Positions 1-12,850 are shown, counted from the first letter of the stretch. The stretch is DNA of 64,000 bases from Chelydra serpentina (GCA_037349315.1 JBAIAC010000026.1:25635501-25699500); one strand, 5' to 3'. The notes: generated from the letters alone by a model not told the origin. Numbers and translations are program-made.

Positions 1-2187
1 CAATGAGAACTGAAATGCCCATGATATAGGGGACCATATGGGCAGGGAAGGAGAGAAGGTAGTAAGTGGAACCCTTGCCTGCTGCCCTTGACATCCAAAA
101 GGGGACACTTGGGATAGGTAGTAGACGTCCACTCTAAGGCATTCTAAACGTTCAGTGGATCTTTTGTTATTTGAACAATACAAGACAAAAACAAACAGCT
201 GTCTCCTGGAAATGGCGTTTTTTTATTTCTAAAGCCTCAGAACCCCATTTACCTTTAATAATTTTGTCAAAGATCTTAGAAGAAAAAGCACACAGAATAA
301 TTCCAATAATGCTTGTATTACAGGTTCCATTTAAAAACATCTTGAGCTCCATATGCACTGTCTGAATATCCTACAGCAGAATTACTCATTCTCCTCTTCC
401 TTCCTCTCACTACTGGGCTCTTATTTCTTTTCACTTTGCTAAGCTTATCCCATATCCCCCCTTTTTCCTATTTCATCTTCTCTGTCCATTGCCACCTGTC
501 ATATAGTTTCAACTTGCAGGGAAGTGCCATCCCTGACAGAACACTTGAACTCTGCCTTTGCCCTAAGTGTCTTCCCCCTGTATACAATTATTTTAAAGCA
601 GCATCTCCCACATCCTTTTCCCAGTTTTAATAAAGAAAGAGGAGGCTACTCAGTCGCCTAAGTGATACTTAGTTGTACTACATAAAGTGGCACTACATGA
701 AATCAATTGTGATGCATGGGATATAAATTGGCATGTTTTTTTAGCCCAATATGTTTGAAAGGAATCTTCAAAATCCAACATTATATGGATTGTTTTGTGT
801 TTTCTTGATTTGATTTCATGAGGTGTAACTCAGCACAGATTTGGCGCCATTTGATATGACTTTACTAGACATGTTATTTTATGCTAACTGCAGTTTAAAG
901 GACAATAATGTAGGAGAATGTTGTTCTATGAAAACAGACACCAATGTTTAGAATTCTGCACTAAATTTTCCTTATGGTCATTTATATTCTACATATGGAC
1001 CATCAAACTCCTTCTGCTGATTCTCATATTAGGAAAGATATAAGATAAGGATAGGAAAGGAAAAACAAATTAAGAAAAATGTATGGTGGTAATTTTAGTT
1101 AAATTCCCATTTTAAAAATATTTTGACTGTTGGATAGCTACAGTATAACTCCATTATAATACACTACATGAGGGCTAAATTGGGCTACACAATGCAATAG
1201 ATTATACTATAACATGAAATACAGTATAACACAACATTTCCCTTCCCCCCGCTTATTTCTCACCAATTCAATTTGCATTGCCTTAATCTTGGGTTTCTTC
1301 CTTTGAATTCAACTTGGTTCTTTGTTTGTCTGGCCCAGTGATAGGCAGAGGCCCAGACATTGACTAATAGTCAAGTTCACACTTGGTGTGGCTGAATATA
1401 GGAGAGAGAAAGGTCTCTAGGCCACCTTTCCACTCCCTGTAGCCATTGGGGTTCAATGCAGCCCCTAGTATTATTTAGAGTAGCATGGGTGCTAAGGACT
1501 GCTCCAAGTTGCATTGATTGATGTGGTTCCATACCAGCTGAGAATTGATAAGCTCTGCCCCTGGTACATTTCCTCTCGGTTCCCTGCTCTGGAGGTGGGA
1601 GCAAGGACCATCAAACTGAGGCTCTGACCCACACTGTGTAAACATTAGTATAAACAGAACTGTAGCAAAGGAGTATTTGTCCAGGTCTCTGAAAGAAGTG
1701 AGTGAATGTTTTCTTTTGTCTTTGTCTGATTTTGTGTCCTCTCCTTAATGGCCATCTCCAGACTTTGTATCTTTTAGGGAAAAGTTTGCATGTGCCACGC
1801 CAAACCAAGATCAAGAATTTGTTATCACAGAGCTCCAAATCCTGAAAATAATTCTTCTAGTCCATGGCACCAAAGTCCACTCATTTCCACAAAAGTGCAG
1901 AGGTGATTTCTAAACCCTGTCAGTAGATGCAGTAAGAAGACAACCATGCCACTGACCCTCATTTTAACTTGGGTCATCCCTCACAGCACTTTAAGGCTGA
2001 GGGGCCAATTCTTTCCTCAGTTACATGGACACAATTGCTATTGACATTAGGTGGGAGTTGCACTGTATAACAGGTGGGTCCTGTGAACTTGATTTTGTAA
2101 TCCCTTACTCACCTGAGCAGCGCTGCTGATGGCTGTAGGACAGCTTAGATGTGTAAGGACTTGACATCGCAAGATACTGAACACTCT
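1..2187. other. gene-free DNA, no recognised element
   Basis: AT-rich sequence with no convincing coding region. The open frames here are short, start arbitrarily and carry no domain I recognise. A slightly GC-richer block near 1340-1600 may be an old unclassified repeat, but no ends or target duplications are visible. Confidence 0.6.
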
Positions 2188-2280
2188 GGCCCAAATCCAA
2201 CAAAGCATTTAAGCTCATGATTAACTTCAAGCACAGGAGTACTTTCAACATGTATTTAAGTGCTGTGCTGGATGAGGGCC
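2188..2280. repeat. short ancient foldback repeat
   Basis: A 93-bp unit begins GGCCCAAATCCAACAAAGC and ends GTGCTGGATGAGGGCC, so the ends are imperfect inverted repeats around a core rich in TTAAG and TTAAC. The same vocabulary (ATCCAGCAAA, ACTTAAG, TAACTTTAAGCA) recurs at 20925-21047 and 27638-27720. This suggests an old dispersed palindromic family. No target duplication is clear. The family name is not known to me. Confidence 0.5.
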
Positions 2281-4336
2281 ATCTGCATTTACAGGATTGG
2301 GCTCAAACTTGCACCATACAACCATAAGAATTAAGTGACAATTGAAGGACAGGAGAGATTATCAATGAGGAGGTAAAGGGATAATTGGCATTATCACATT
2401 GTTTCAGAAGTCTTTGTGAGGACTTTTCATTAAATCCTCATGATTTCTGAATACAGAAGCACCCTCTAAAGTTTATTTTTAATTTCCGAACTATTTCATT
2501 GTTCTCTAATGCTACATAACACTCCATCTCTAAAGTCAATAGAATAAACTAGAAACAATAACAGACGGAATCAAAATAAAGATCCACATTCATTACTCAG
2601 AGCCAGATTAATGAAAGAAATTGTGTGTGTTATTTGTAAGATTTAAACAAGTGAATAGAGTCTCTATTTGCTATTATCTGCATAAATAGTTCTAGTTATA
2701 ATTATTGAATATCTCTGTCTATACAAGGCTGGAACTTACTGTATAAAGCTATTTCAAAATAGTGCATATGCAATGATCTACAAATATACAGTACAAAAGC
2801 TCTAATGAATTATGATTAGACTCTTTTGCTGAAATGCAGACATAGATAATGCACAGAAATGCCATCTATTTGATGAACTTTCACAAAAGAATATTACTTA
2901 GTGCTTATGCAGTGCTGCTTGTCATTTGGAAATCATGCGTCGGGTATACACTAGCCTTTAGGAGAAAATCTTGCACCATTTCATTATCCTTGACATGGAT
3001 CCACCAATTGTAGCAAGGGTAGGAGTGTTAGTGTAACCAGACTACTAGTGTCTTTAATAGTCGGGCAACCCGAGCAGGTGTAGACATACTGTGGTAGCAT
3101 TATGCTAGTCCACAGGCCATTGCTGCCACTATGCTGACTGGGCAAGAGTGGGAATTTCCCAAACAAGTTTAGAGTAGGCAAGAGTTCAGAGATCAGTACA
3201 AATGTTAATTAGCCATACCTAAAATAGATTTACTCCTTCTCACCTTCTATTCTTCTCCTGTAACGAGAGAGGTATGGGCCAAAAGGACCTTTACAATCAG
3301 GCACACATGTGGCATGGTATGGGGCTGGTAACGTCTCATGGCTCTCTAATTCTCTGCCTGCCCACAGGAGCTGCTCTAATAATGTGCCATCAGCCACTTG
3401 ATTAAACTCAGGGCACCCCTTGCTCTGACCACATGCTCCACATCCTGACATTCTTCTGCCTTCTCCTGACACAGGGTATGTGTCCTCTTGGTTATTTTAG
3501 CAAGCAATCTAGAGTAATGTTACATCTGCAAGAGCTGCAAATGACACTGTCAGTTACAGTGTAGATGTGGCCTATGAGAGGGAGAATGCACCCAGTCTTT
3601 GCACCACCTGAGCAACATAAAAGCTGGGTAGAAAATCTACCCCTATTGCCTTTTTGCTAGTTGGTTAGGCATTATTGTCATTCTTGGTTTGTTTGTTTTT
3701 TACGCCCCTCATGGGGTTTCAGATGTTCTAAAGTGAACATATTGTGATGTAATCCTTTTATGTTTAATATAATCACTGACAACTATTCCTCTTGTTTTCA
3801 TTTATACCAACTAAGCTCAGCACTTCCTGCTATAAGTGCTACTGTCAGAGAACAAAGTTCTACAAAGAAAAGGAGGTTGAAAGTAGAACAATAACACCAG
3901 CTGCATTGTGCCTTTGGTCACATTATCCAATAGATCCTTGATGAATGTCTTTAGAACAATGCTGATCCCCCAATATAGATAATATTCTATAACAAGAAAA
4001 GAAGAAGAGGGTTGAATCATCAGCTGCTGTAAACACTTTGCAAAATCTCCTTTTCTCCTTTCCACTCTGCCCCCACACCCACTTGCTGAGTAGAGCAGCT
4101 GAATCCCTACTGAATAACTTTAGCACACCATTTTGGTCTCTGTAGCAAGAGTGGCAGCTGGGCCCTTTTAACACTTAACACAGCGGCTTCTGCTAGACAA
4201 GGTGCAGCGTAGATAAAGCAGAATCAAGCACTGGGATTTTACAGTGCACTGCGTTGCTTTCAATCTTAAATGCAGTGGGTACTGGAATAAGCTTGTAAGT
4301 ATAAAAAAATGCACTGCATATTTCCGTCTTTCTGAT
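2281..4336. other. gene-free DNA with a possible DNA-transposon terminus
   Basis: No gene is visible. At 3553-3573 the sequence ACAGTGTAGATGTGGCCTAT resembles the right terminus of the Harbinger-type element ending at 16456 (AGTGTAGACATGGCC). The segment from about 3000 may therefore be a very decayed DNA transposon, but I cannot find the other end. Confidence 0.4.
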
Positions 4337-4693
4337 CAGATAGGTAGGGCCCTACCAATTTCACAGCTGTGAAAAATGTGTCATGGACCATGAAATAAGC
4401 CCTTCCCTACTAAATCTGATCTTCCCCCTTGTTGCTGGGAGTGCCCCAGCCAGGGGGCTCCTAACTGCTAGAAGTCCCTGTTGGGCTGGGGAGGGACAGG
4501 ACATATTCTTTCCTTGCATGGCATTTGGGGGTGGTGGAGAGAGAGGAGAGATCAGACCCACTTCCAGCTACCTCTTGGTTTGGGACCCCCATAGTTACAA
4601 CACCATGAAATTTCAGATGTAAACAGATGAAAATTTACCAATTTAAAAATTGGTCAAAATGGACCGTGATTTTGGTAAGGCCCTACAGATAGG
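4337..4693. mobile_element. hAT-type non-autonomous DNA transposon (MITE)
   Basis: The element spans 4345-4685 (341 bp). It begins TAGGGCCCTACCAATTTCAC and ends GTGATTTTGGTAAGGCCCTA; these termini are inverted repeats with 3 mismatches in 20. It is flanked by an exact 8-bp direct repeat, CAGATAGG, at 4337-4344 and 4686-4693. An 8-bp target duplication with short TIRs is typical of hAT transposons. The interior encodes no transposase; the open frames on both strands (about 4361-4622) are by-products of its GC-richer sequence. It was presumably mobilised in trans. Confidence 0.85.
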
Positions 4694-7078
4694 CCACAGA
4701 TAAGTGAGAATGACTTAGTGAATGAAAGCACTAGTTATAGTGAATAAACGAGTTGGTGTCGCAATCCAAACAATGACACTTCCAAGAAAAATTGAAGTAG
4801 TCCTCCAGTCACTGTCTATCTGTAAGCCTAATCTAGTTTCACATTGTTTCTGTGTGTTTGAAAAGATAATTGTTCCTGTGATTTGTTAAAGTACTCCGCT
4901 ATATGCAGACATGGAAATATTAAATTTGAGCAAGTATCTAAATAAGATTTGCTCATATTCCTGCTCCATTGCCACTGAAATATTTGTGCACTTCGTATGC
5001 GCTGATTTACGATGGGCTGTGAAGTAACAAGTCGAGCTGCACCTTATGATACACGTTTATTTGCATCATTCAGATATTATCACACACTTTTATTTCAACC
5101 AAATACTTAGGTTCATAAATATTTTATTCTTAAATAAGAAGAGGAGAATAAAATTGTTGTTATAATGCCCTTAAACCATTAAAGTATACAGATGGTTTAA
5201 GATCCAATTATTTTTCCCAAGTACGTGATTGAATCTAATTTAGCACTTGGGATTGTTACTGATTGTCGCAATATTTCCAGTAATACAAGTAATGGGACCT
5301 GTTGGTTATATCAGGACAAAGTTGGTAGTAAGTTGCCTATTGATCAGTATGACATAAGTGGTGGGACATTAACAATAAAATGCAAACTAATGGCTGTACT
5401 AAATACTGTTTAGGACTTTTAAAAAGAACTTAGAGAAATTCACAGAATTACTTCATTGTGTTCTAGCAGCTAAAAATCTAAATAGTTTAAAAGAACTGTC
5501 TGCATTATCTTCAGAAAATGAGGTTGTCTCTAATGTATACAGTCTAACTTTTTATAAATATTTCATAAGATCTAAAGCAATTTTGAATACTGGGAGGCTT
5601 AGTCATCTTGGGTCCATCAATTTACAGTCATTGATAGATGAAGGAACTAAAGAACTTCATACAGGTCTAAATCAGTTCTCACTGGACAAAGGAATACTTA
5701 TGACAATGATTTAGAATTGTGACAATGATTTAGAATTGTGACACTGATGTGTTTATGTATTGTTCCAGAAAAAAGTATTGGAACACCCACTGAGAGGTGA
5801 GAACTAAATGGATATTTACTCAGTTCTAATACTTTCTGTTCTAGCGGAATGAAAAACCTAACTCCGTATTTATTTGGGTTTTACCTCTTTCAGGCCTTTG
5901 TAATGCCAATTAACCTAGTACAAGAAATGATATCTTCTTCTTTCCTAAATAATCTCAAGAGTCAGTGTTCTCTCTTCATTCAGAAAACTATCCAAATTTG
6001 CTCAGTTTTCAGATCTCTCCTGGTTATAAATGTTCTTTTGAGTTTGTTCATTTCAAAATAAGTTAATATATTAAAACTCTATATCATATTATGTTGCTGC
6101 ATGTTATATTTATTTGATGTCTGTCCTTTCCAGTTTAACTGAAGGAACATCTGGCTTTTTTTATCCACCAGTGGAGGCTCCAAAGTGTACAAAAACCTGC
6201 TGGACAAAATACCTCTGTTATGAATTCCCATGTAATAAATGTGCATTCTAGGGATGATTCATGGATTTCGTAAATACATTCAATTATTTTTCAAACAACT
6301 CATGCTTCATTTTGTCAAGAATTTCAATCAATGCCAACTGATCAGTTATCATTCTCCTAGTAGCCTTTTGTTTAATGAACATTCATAATGAGCATGTTCA
6401 GTTTTGGCCTATATAAATGTCACCCGTGTACCACTGAAAATGTATTTACTGTTAGATACGGGGTGCAAATATGGTTTATATCTGCCACTAAGTAGACTGT
6501 GACCACACACAAAAAAAAGTTCTCGGTAACACTAAGCCAAAGAGACTGTGCCAAATTCTCCACTGAATCCCGTGATGAAATTGTATTGATGCCTCATAGG
6601 GCACTGATTAAATGAAGGCACAATTTGGACCATTGTTGTCATTGTCCTCTTCAGTAACTCACACCACCACTTGACTTTTAGCACGTCACTTTCACTAGAT
6701 TTTTCTTTCGAGCATTAAACAGGATTTTTTTCACTGTTTAAGTGTCCATCTACATTCTTACAATGGCACATAAACAAAGGTAAAGAGAAATACTTAATTC
6801 CATCAAGGGACTTAATAAGAGTCATGTTAGTGGTCTTTTCATGTTTAATCTCTGAAATAAAGAATAGGTATCACAAAAATAAGAGAGATGCCTAATGGTT
6901 CAGAAATACTTAGGTCTTATATCTTAGACCTCCCATTTTATTTATGTTGGGAAGAAGTGGATAGTACCCACACTAACCACTCGCATATGTGAATTGTATG
7001 TAAGACTTCGGGAGATGATGGCATGTTTAGTCATTTACGGTGGCTTCCTTGATTTAGAACATACTACTTCATTGGGAT
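4694..7078. other. gene-free AT-rich DNA
   Basis: No coding region or recognised mobile element. A 19-bp unit (GACAATGATTTAGAATTGT) is tandemly duplicated at 5702-5739, a simple local duplication. Confidence 0.6.
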
Positions 7079-7402
7079 GGAGCATGGTCCAATAGATAGA
7101 AAACTAGACTGGGAGCACTGTTCCCTCTAAGCTGTGCACGTGTGCGTGCGCACACAGATCCTAAACTCCGTGCACAGGGAAAACACTGCGCGCACAAAAA
7201 ATGTGCACGGAAGCACAACAATTTGCATAGAAGAAATGTTTTGCGCACACGGCCTGTCAAAAATTTGCACAGAAGAAATTTTTTGCGCACACGGCCTGTC
7301 AAAAATTAGAGGGAACATTGACTGGGAGTCAAGAAGCCAGTGTTGTGTTCTCAGCTCTACCATGGACTTACTGTATCGCCTTGGGAAAGTCACTATACAT
7401 TT
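7079..7402 (+). repeat. MIR-like tRNA SINE split by a MITE
   Basis: Sequence at 7079-7115 (TCCAATAGATAGAAAACTAG...ACTGGGAG) and its continuation at 7321-7402 (ACTGGGAGTCAAGAAGCCAG..., then a TTGGGAAAGTCAC segment) matches the body of a MIR-type SINE: the 'gactgggagtca' stretch followed by the 'cttgggcaagtcac' core. The SINE is interrupted at 7116-7320 by a younger hAT-type element. Removing that insert and one copy of ACTGGGAG restores continuity. Confidence 0.7.
7108..7328 (+). mobile_element. hAT-type MITE, copy 1, with 8-bp target duplication
   Basis: The element occupies 7116-7320 (205 bp). Its termini are CACTGTTCCCTCTAA and TTAGAGGGAACATTG, inverted repeats with one mismatch. The 8-bp target duplication ACTGGGAG lies at 7108-7115 and 7321-7328. 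The interior is rich in alternating purine-pyrimidine runs (GTGCACGTGTGCGTGCGCAC). It also contains a tandem duplication of about 43 bp around the motif GCGCACACGGCCTGTCAAAA. No transposase is encoded. A shorter relative in inverted orientation lies at 25051-25213. Confidence 0.9.
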
Positions 7403-8799
7403 GTCACGCACTATACTGATCACTTTTATGCTTTCTCATGATTGTTTACTCACAGTTGCTGTAATATAGCTGTCTGATTACAATTGTATCAGTAAGTAAA
7501 TCATCTCAGCACAAAATACCTCCTTTCTTTTCTTCTTCCTTGTCCATTTTTTTATTGACAGTGTAGAGAGTAAATAGACCCTGCCTGAAGGAGTATACAA
7601 TTTCTATTAAACAGAGAATGGAGATAGGGATCTTTATCTGGTCCCTATATGTATTGATTACATGGTCCATAATTTCTGGATACACAGTATGGTGTGGCAG
7701 TGATAGGTGCCATACAAAAAGCCTAAGATAGATAATACAAATATCGTCTCAAGCGACAGATTGCAAGATCACTGAGGGCATAATTAATAACCCCCAAGAT
7801 CGATAAGTGCTTAAAAGGCTAAAAGTGAAAATAGGGATGGGAAAGAAAAAGGGAGAGGGTACCACCATTTAGTTAAAATATAGAAAACCACACGCTTGGG
7901 AGCCAGGAACCTGTGATGGAGGAAGACCAATGTTGTTTTGCACTGTAGGTAAGTGAGGTCATAATGTGGGCCCTTTTTTTATACTCACTGAGATGGGTAC
8001 TTGGTGAATAGCACTGTGTTTACATGGTAAATTTTATATCTCAGCCCTTCATAGGTGGAGGTGTCTGAAACAATATGAATAACATTTGAAGTACATTTTT
8101 TATGCATTGACTTATGTTTAAGTTATGTGAAAGGATAAAAGTGCAGTTTTTATTAAGGTAGGTAAGGAGAAATAATATATTAGGCATTGTTAGATGGTTT
8201 GCTGGGTGCCTGTGCCATATAATATAGAACACAAATGAGTTTAAGGCTAACTATTACCTACTTTCTTTTTTGGGTTAAGCAGCAGTATTGTAGCTAGCCT
8301 GTCAGGTGCTGCTGTGCTGAATGGAATTCAATGTTAGGACTCATCAGGGAGCCTCTTGCACTGTATAATGTGCAGAACAGGAATTTTTCACATCAGCAGT
8401 CTATCCATACCAAACACAAAAAAGAGAGAATATTGCTTACTAGAATCTAGTACAGGAGGGAAAGAAGGACTAGGAAGGAATAAGTATGAAATCACATGTG
8501 AAAGTATTTTTGAGGAGTGTAGTGAAGAGATACTGCTGTGATGTAGACTAGCCAGGATAAGCATTTCATTTTAGGGGCAAATCCCCCTTCACAACAGACA
8601 CAAATATTAGAAAGTCTGAAATGGATGGCATGTCTGCTCCCCAACAGAATTACTACTGTGAGAGTTTTCATGAGTTACCCTCACATTTTTTGTAATATAT
8701 GGGCACTAAAGATTGGAGAGTAATAAAGCAGATGAAACATTTGAGTATACAAATACCCATTGATGTGGACAGGACAGCAAAATGAGGACAGACACACGC
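7403..8799. other. gene-free AT-rich DNA
   Basis: Nothing beyond short chance open frames. No repeat recognised. Confidence 0.6.
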
Positions 8800-9630
8800 A
8801 TGAAATTAAGTGGCAGGCCACAACTCTTATTAAACACTGGTAAGGGGCGCTACCTGCCCATCTCCCATACTCCTATACCAGGCATTTAACTGGTTCCAGT
8901 ACTGGGGTTATAGGGCTCCTTATCATGTAACACCTAACTTGGGGTAGGCTCTCTTCAGCCTATGCTCGGACTCAGCTATGAGTTTTAGCATCTTCCCCCC
9001 GTGAGGGGGACAGATGTGCAGAAGGGTGGGAACCTCAGCCTATGAGGGGCACAAGGTCTCATCCTATTCCATGACCCCAAGGCCCATCACCAAAATCCCA
9101 GGTCTTTTACTTCTGGGTCCCATTCATTTTATTTTCTTAACCACACTGGAAACCAGCCACAACCTGGGATGAATAAACAGCTCAACCCAAGTACCTCAGT
9201 TAGGTACTAAATGCATTCCTACTTAACCCACTGTGACTTGAAGATGGTGTGTGTTGAAGTCAAAAAACTCCCTGGTCTTCTACCAGTTGGCTAATGGGAG
9301 AAGAAATTCCTTCCTGACATGTGAACAGCTAGACCTGCAGCATCTGTCAGGCTTGATTCCCATTCCTAGTTTGGTTTGGGTAGGGCCAGGCTTCTGGAAC
9401 GGAGCCATAAGAGCCTCCACGTGGCCCCCACTCCATGTTAAATGCAGGGAGCTGGGGAATGCTTGCCAGTCAGCACTCTCTTCCCCCAGCTGACCCCTGG
9501 GAGGCAGAGACTCCTGGGGGAAGGAGCTAACTAGTGTCCCGTTAGCGAGTGGCTGCCTCCCTTGCTGCTGGAACTGTTTCCGGTCACTGCTGGCTTCATC
9601 AAATTCCCCCACTCATTGAGGCAAGTTGCA
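8800..9630. other. GC-richer block, possibly an old unclassified repeat
   Basis: The block is clearly richer in G+C than its surroundings and contains overlapping chance frames on both strands (9251-9493 plus; 9280-9612 minus, 110 codons). The phrase AAATTCCTTCCTGAC also occurs in the CR1-type block at 36.8 kb, so this may be a CR1-related 3' untranslated segment. No ends are visible and the call is weak. Confidence 0.35.
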
Positions 9631-11173
9631 TATGTGCTACCTAGTAACATGACCTGATTGTAATCTCAATAAGGAAAGTCAAACTTAAAAAAATACACTA
9701 CCCTACTGTAATGGTCGAATATAGCTATCAATTTATTGTGACCTGTAAAGTTTCAGATCCTTAAAATAGACTATTATAGTATGGGCAGGTATCTATTAAG
9801 CATTTATCAAGAAATGGCCCAGTGACCTAGCAATTACTCTTTAGCTTTTACATTTGCTGACTTACTTTAAGATATTACTGGTGATTTTTAGACTTATTTC
9901 CAGAGTCACAATGGTTGTCTGAACCTTAGCTGAACTATTTGAACCTCCCTGACAATGCAAAATTGAGTTAAAAATTTGACAGTTTTTTGTTTTTGTTTTT
10001 CCCCTCTTCTACTCAGGATGGAAATAGGAAAAGGGAGTTCACATGAAATAATAAAAAGGGAGGGGGAAGGAGAGGAAATGGTAATCCATATATTTAAAAA
10101 AAATCTTTAACAATTGGAGGAATTTCACGTCAGTTGTTCTATCTGTATTGGTTGAATCGGCCCTAATACATATCCTATGCTTTTATATATACATCATTTG
10201 TAAAGGATAGCTAGTTAGAATGGGCAATTATTTTTTAATAAGATCTGTGCAGGGATCCATGGTAATATCTTGTTGCAGGATCAGGGCCATGGAGTTGAAA
10301 TGAATTCCAAGGTTTTTTGGACTACAAATAACTCAAATAAGAAACACTTTTAAAGGATATCTGACCTTTGTTCTATATGCAATTTATGATTTATTGAAAT
10401 AAATTCGAGTCCAGTATGACAAGAAAAAAATCCCTTCTGTGTGGTATTTTGAATGACAGTACAGGAGTACTGTGGAGTAGCAGTACAGGTTTGTCTTCTG
10501 TAAGATTTGTGACATGCAAGTGAAATGGAAGTTGAATGTGCCCAAACTTTCAAAAGTGAAGTACATCAAGCCTATTTATTCAGATTATGATATGGCAGAA
10601 CAGTCGTGTTCAATTTGTCCAACATTTCTTAAGAAAACATTATATGAAGTGTTGTCATTTTTATCAATATGACAGATATGTGGCTGTTATAGGATTTCAT
10701 CATGTGCATCTTCTGAAATCCTATGCATGTATGTACTGATAACAATCTTGGAATTCCTGCCACAAGAGTTGGCAATCAAGGTGACTGCTCTAAAAGCTTT
10801 GGCTTCGGTTTTGAACATTATGGGCACTATATTAGGTTGGACAGTACTATATTTTGGCAAATAGACTGGCATTTAGCCATTAGGCACAGTACTTCTCCTA
10901 GTTCTGTTGAATTCACAGGTCTGTTTAATATAGCTTGCCCCATTGGTTTTATAATGGTTAATTACAGAAATACGTCATTCTTCTTTTGTGGAAAAATATA
11001 TTTCTTACATGTACAGTATGATTCTACCATCTACAGCAACTATATCAGTTGTAGCAATAGAGTAATATGTATATGAACTACAATCATATCTAAATGACAT
11101 AAAAATTATACCTTAATACATATGATGTTTTATTGGTATTGATAAATGTGTTGTACCATAAACTAACATTGTC
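9631..11173. other. gene-free DNA
   Basis: A 117-codon plus frame at 10723-11076 and a 67-codon minus frame at 10350-10553 have no recognisable domain and odd composition. I treat them as chance. No mobile element recognised. Confidence 0.55.
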
Positions 11174-11452
11174 TTAGGGCTGGTCCACACTAGGGGGGGG
11201 GATATCGATCTAAGATACGCAACTTCAGCGAATATCTTAGATCGATTTTTAAAAGTACTTACCCCGCTCCACACAGCAGCAGGCAGGCTCCCCCGTTGAC
11301 AGCGCTTCCTCCGCTCGCGGAGCTGGAGTTCCGGTGTCGACGGGGAGCGGTTCTGGGATCGATTTATTGCGTCTAGACGAGATGCGATAAATCGATCCCA
11401 GAACATCGATCACTACCCGCTGAATCAGGCGGGTAGTGTAGACTAGCCCTTA
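11174..11452. mobile_element. PIF/Harbinger-type foldback MITE, copy 1
   Basis: The element spans 11177-11449 (273 bp). It starts GGGCTGGTCCACACTA and ends TAGTGTAGACTAGCCC, flanked by the trinucleotide TTA at 11174-11176 and 11450-11452, as expected for Harbinger (TWA duplications). Inside are two strong hairpins. One has perfect 13-bp arms at 11204-11216 and 11234-11246. The other has perfect 16-bp arms at 11351-11366 and 11388-11403, with GGGATCGATTTA as core. It is CpG-rich and encodes nothing; the 97-codon minus frame across it (11113-11406) is spurious. Confidence 0.88.
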
Positions 11453-12510
11453 CTGGCTTGTAATTCGCTCATTAGTAAAGTAAAATAATTACAGAGGGAA
11501 TTGATATTACACGTGTGAAAAACAGTCAAATCAATAAAAGACTCCAATCTTTCAGAATATAGACAGATTTTTCTTTCCATAGAACAATCTGTTCGATTTC
11601 TCAACAACCTACTCCTCATTTACAGATGTGCATTAAATCAGAGAAATGAAAAATATACTTAAGTGAAATGCTGATAAGGAGTTAAACTGGTTGGTAAATA
11701 TATGGTAGTTGTACAGAAATAAATCTTAGCTCTTTTTAGTAAGCTAATTTTTACATGTAGGTTACTTTAGTAATGTGGTAAGTATGAAAAATTGATTATG
11801 GGAATAGTATAATTATTTTGGGGAATATAATATAGAGTTTGTGTATTGGTTATATACTACCAGTTAAATTGCTGCATTCTGGGTAAGGAAAAAGAAAAGA
11901 AAAGACACTATACATTTTGTACTTAAGCAGCACTTGCTAGACAGAATCAATTAAAAATTGACTTCAAGCTCTGTCTCAGACATAGTTTAATTCATGTCTG
12001 AGTGCTTTAAAACCCCACTGACCAGTTTATAAATAATTAAAACACTTAGACCTCAGGTATGCCACAAGGTATCTACCATGATATCCATTTGACAGTTCAC
12101 AGTTGTATTGACAGGATGGAATACTTTGAGTTGGGTAAATATCAAATTGCCTCCCATCAGTTGTGCTGATATATAATGGAAAAATGAAACTTTGTTAATA
12201 AAACTGTTTATATATGTAAGATAACCTTGGCCAATCACCACTAATTGGCTTGCTTACTGTGAGATGTGATACTGAATCAAGTGCATCATAGGACATAAAA
12301 TGTCATCGATATTACTTTGGGACCAGTCACAATTAACATTAACACTGTCTTGGATGCATCACCTGAAATAAATATAATTAGAGGCTGATAGCTGTAATCC
12401 TTGCTCGCTATGCCATTTTACAAAGAGGAAAAATAATATAATTGTCTGAAAGAAAAGAAGAATCATCATACTGTGTCCAGTTCAAAATTTCTGTTAAACA
12501 ATGAATATCC
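11453..12510. other. gene-free AT-rich DNA
   Basis: No gene or element recognised. Confidence 0.6.
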
Positions 12511-12850
12511 TAGAATCACAGAAATGTATGGCTGGAAGGGACCTCAGGAGAGCACTCCATCGCCCTATACAGAGGTGGCACCAAGTATACCATCGCTGAC
12601 AGGTGTCTGTCTAATCTTTTCTTAACAATCTCCAAGGATTCTAGGTCACATCCTGCTTCCTGGGCTGCTCTTGGCATGTCATAGTGCATGGAACACTTGT
12701 GGCAAACACTTCCTTACATGGAACTTGGGCAAAGCCACAACTGAGCCTGCGGTTAGGATGTTTTTCTCCAATATGTAGCATAAAGTTACCTTTTCTTTAT
12801 TTCATTCCATTACTTCTACTTTGCCTTCCATTTCCCTTCTGCTGGTGTTT
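12511..12850 (-). mobile_element. old CR1 LINE 3' fragment
   Basis: Reading the plus strand, AATCACAGAAATGTATGGCT and then GGAAGGGACCTCAGGAG match the 3' end of a minus-strand CR1. The following AGGTGTCTGTCTAATCTTTT parallels the CR1 copy at 58340 (AGGTGTTTGTCTAACCTGTT). The fragment is diverged and ends without a clear boundary near 12850. The 62-codon plus frame inside it is not a gene. Confidence 0.75.

Noticed and set aside
9280..9612. 110-codon minus frame and overlapping 80-codon plus frame
   Set aside because: Opposite-strand open frames in one GC-richer block with no domain are expected by chance; kept only as an unclassified block.
10723..11076. 117-codon plus frame
   Set aside because: Composition rich in Ile, Ser, Tyr and Cys without any motif; no exon signals or repeat similarity seen.
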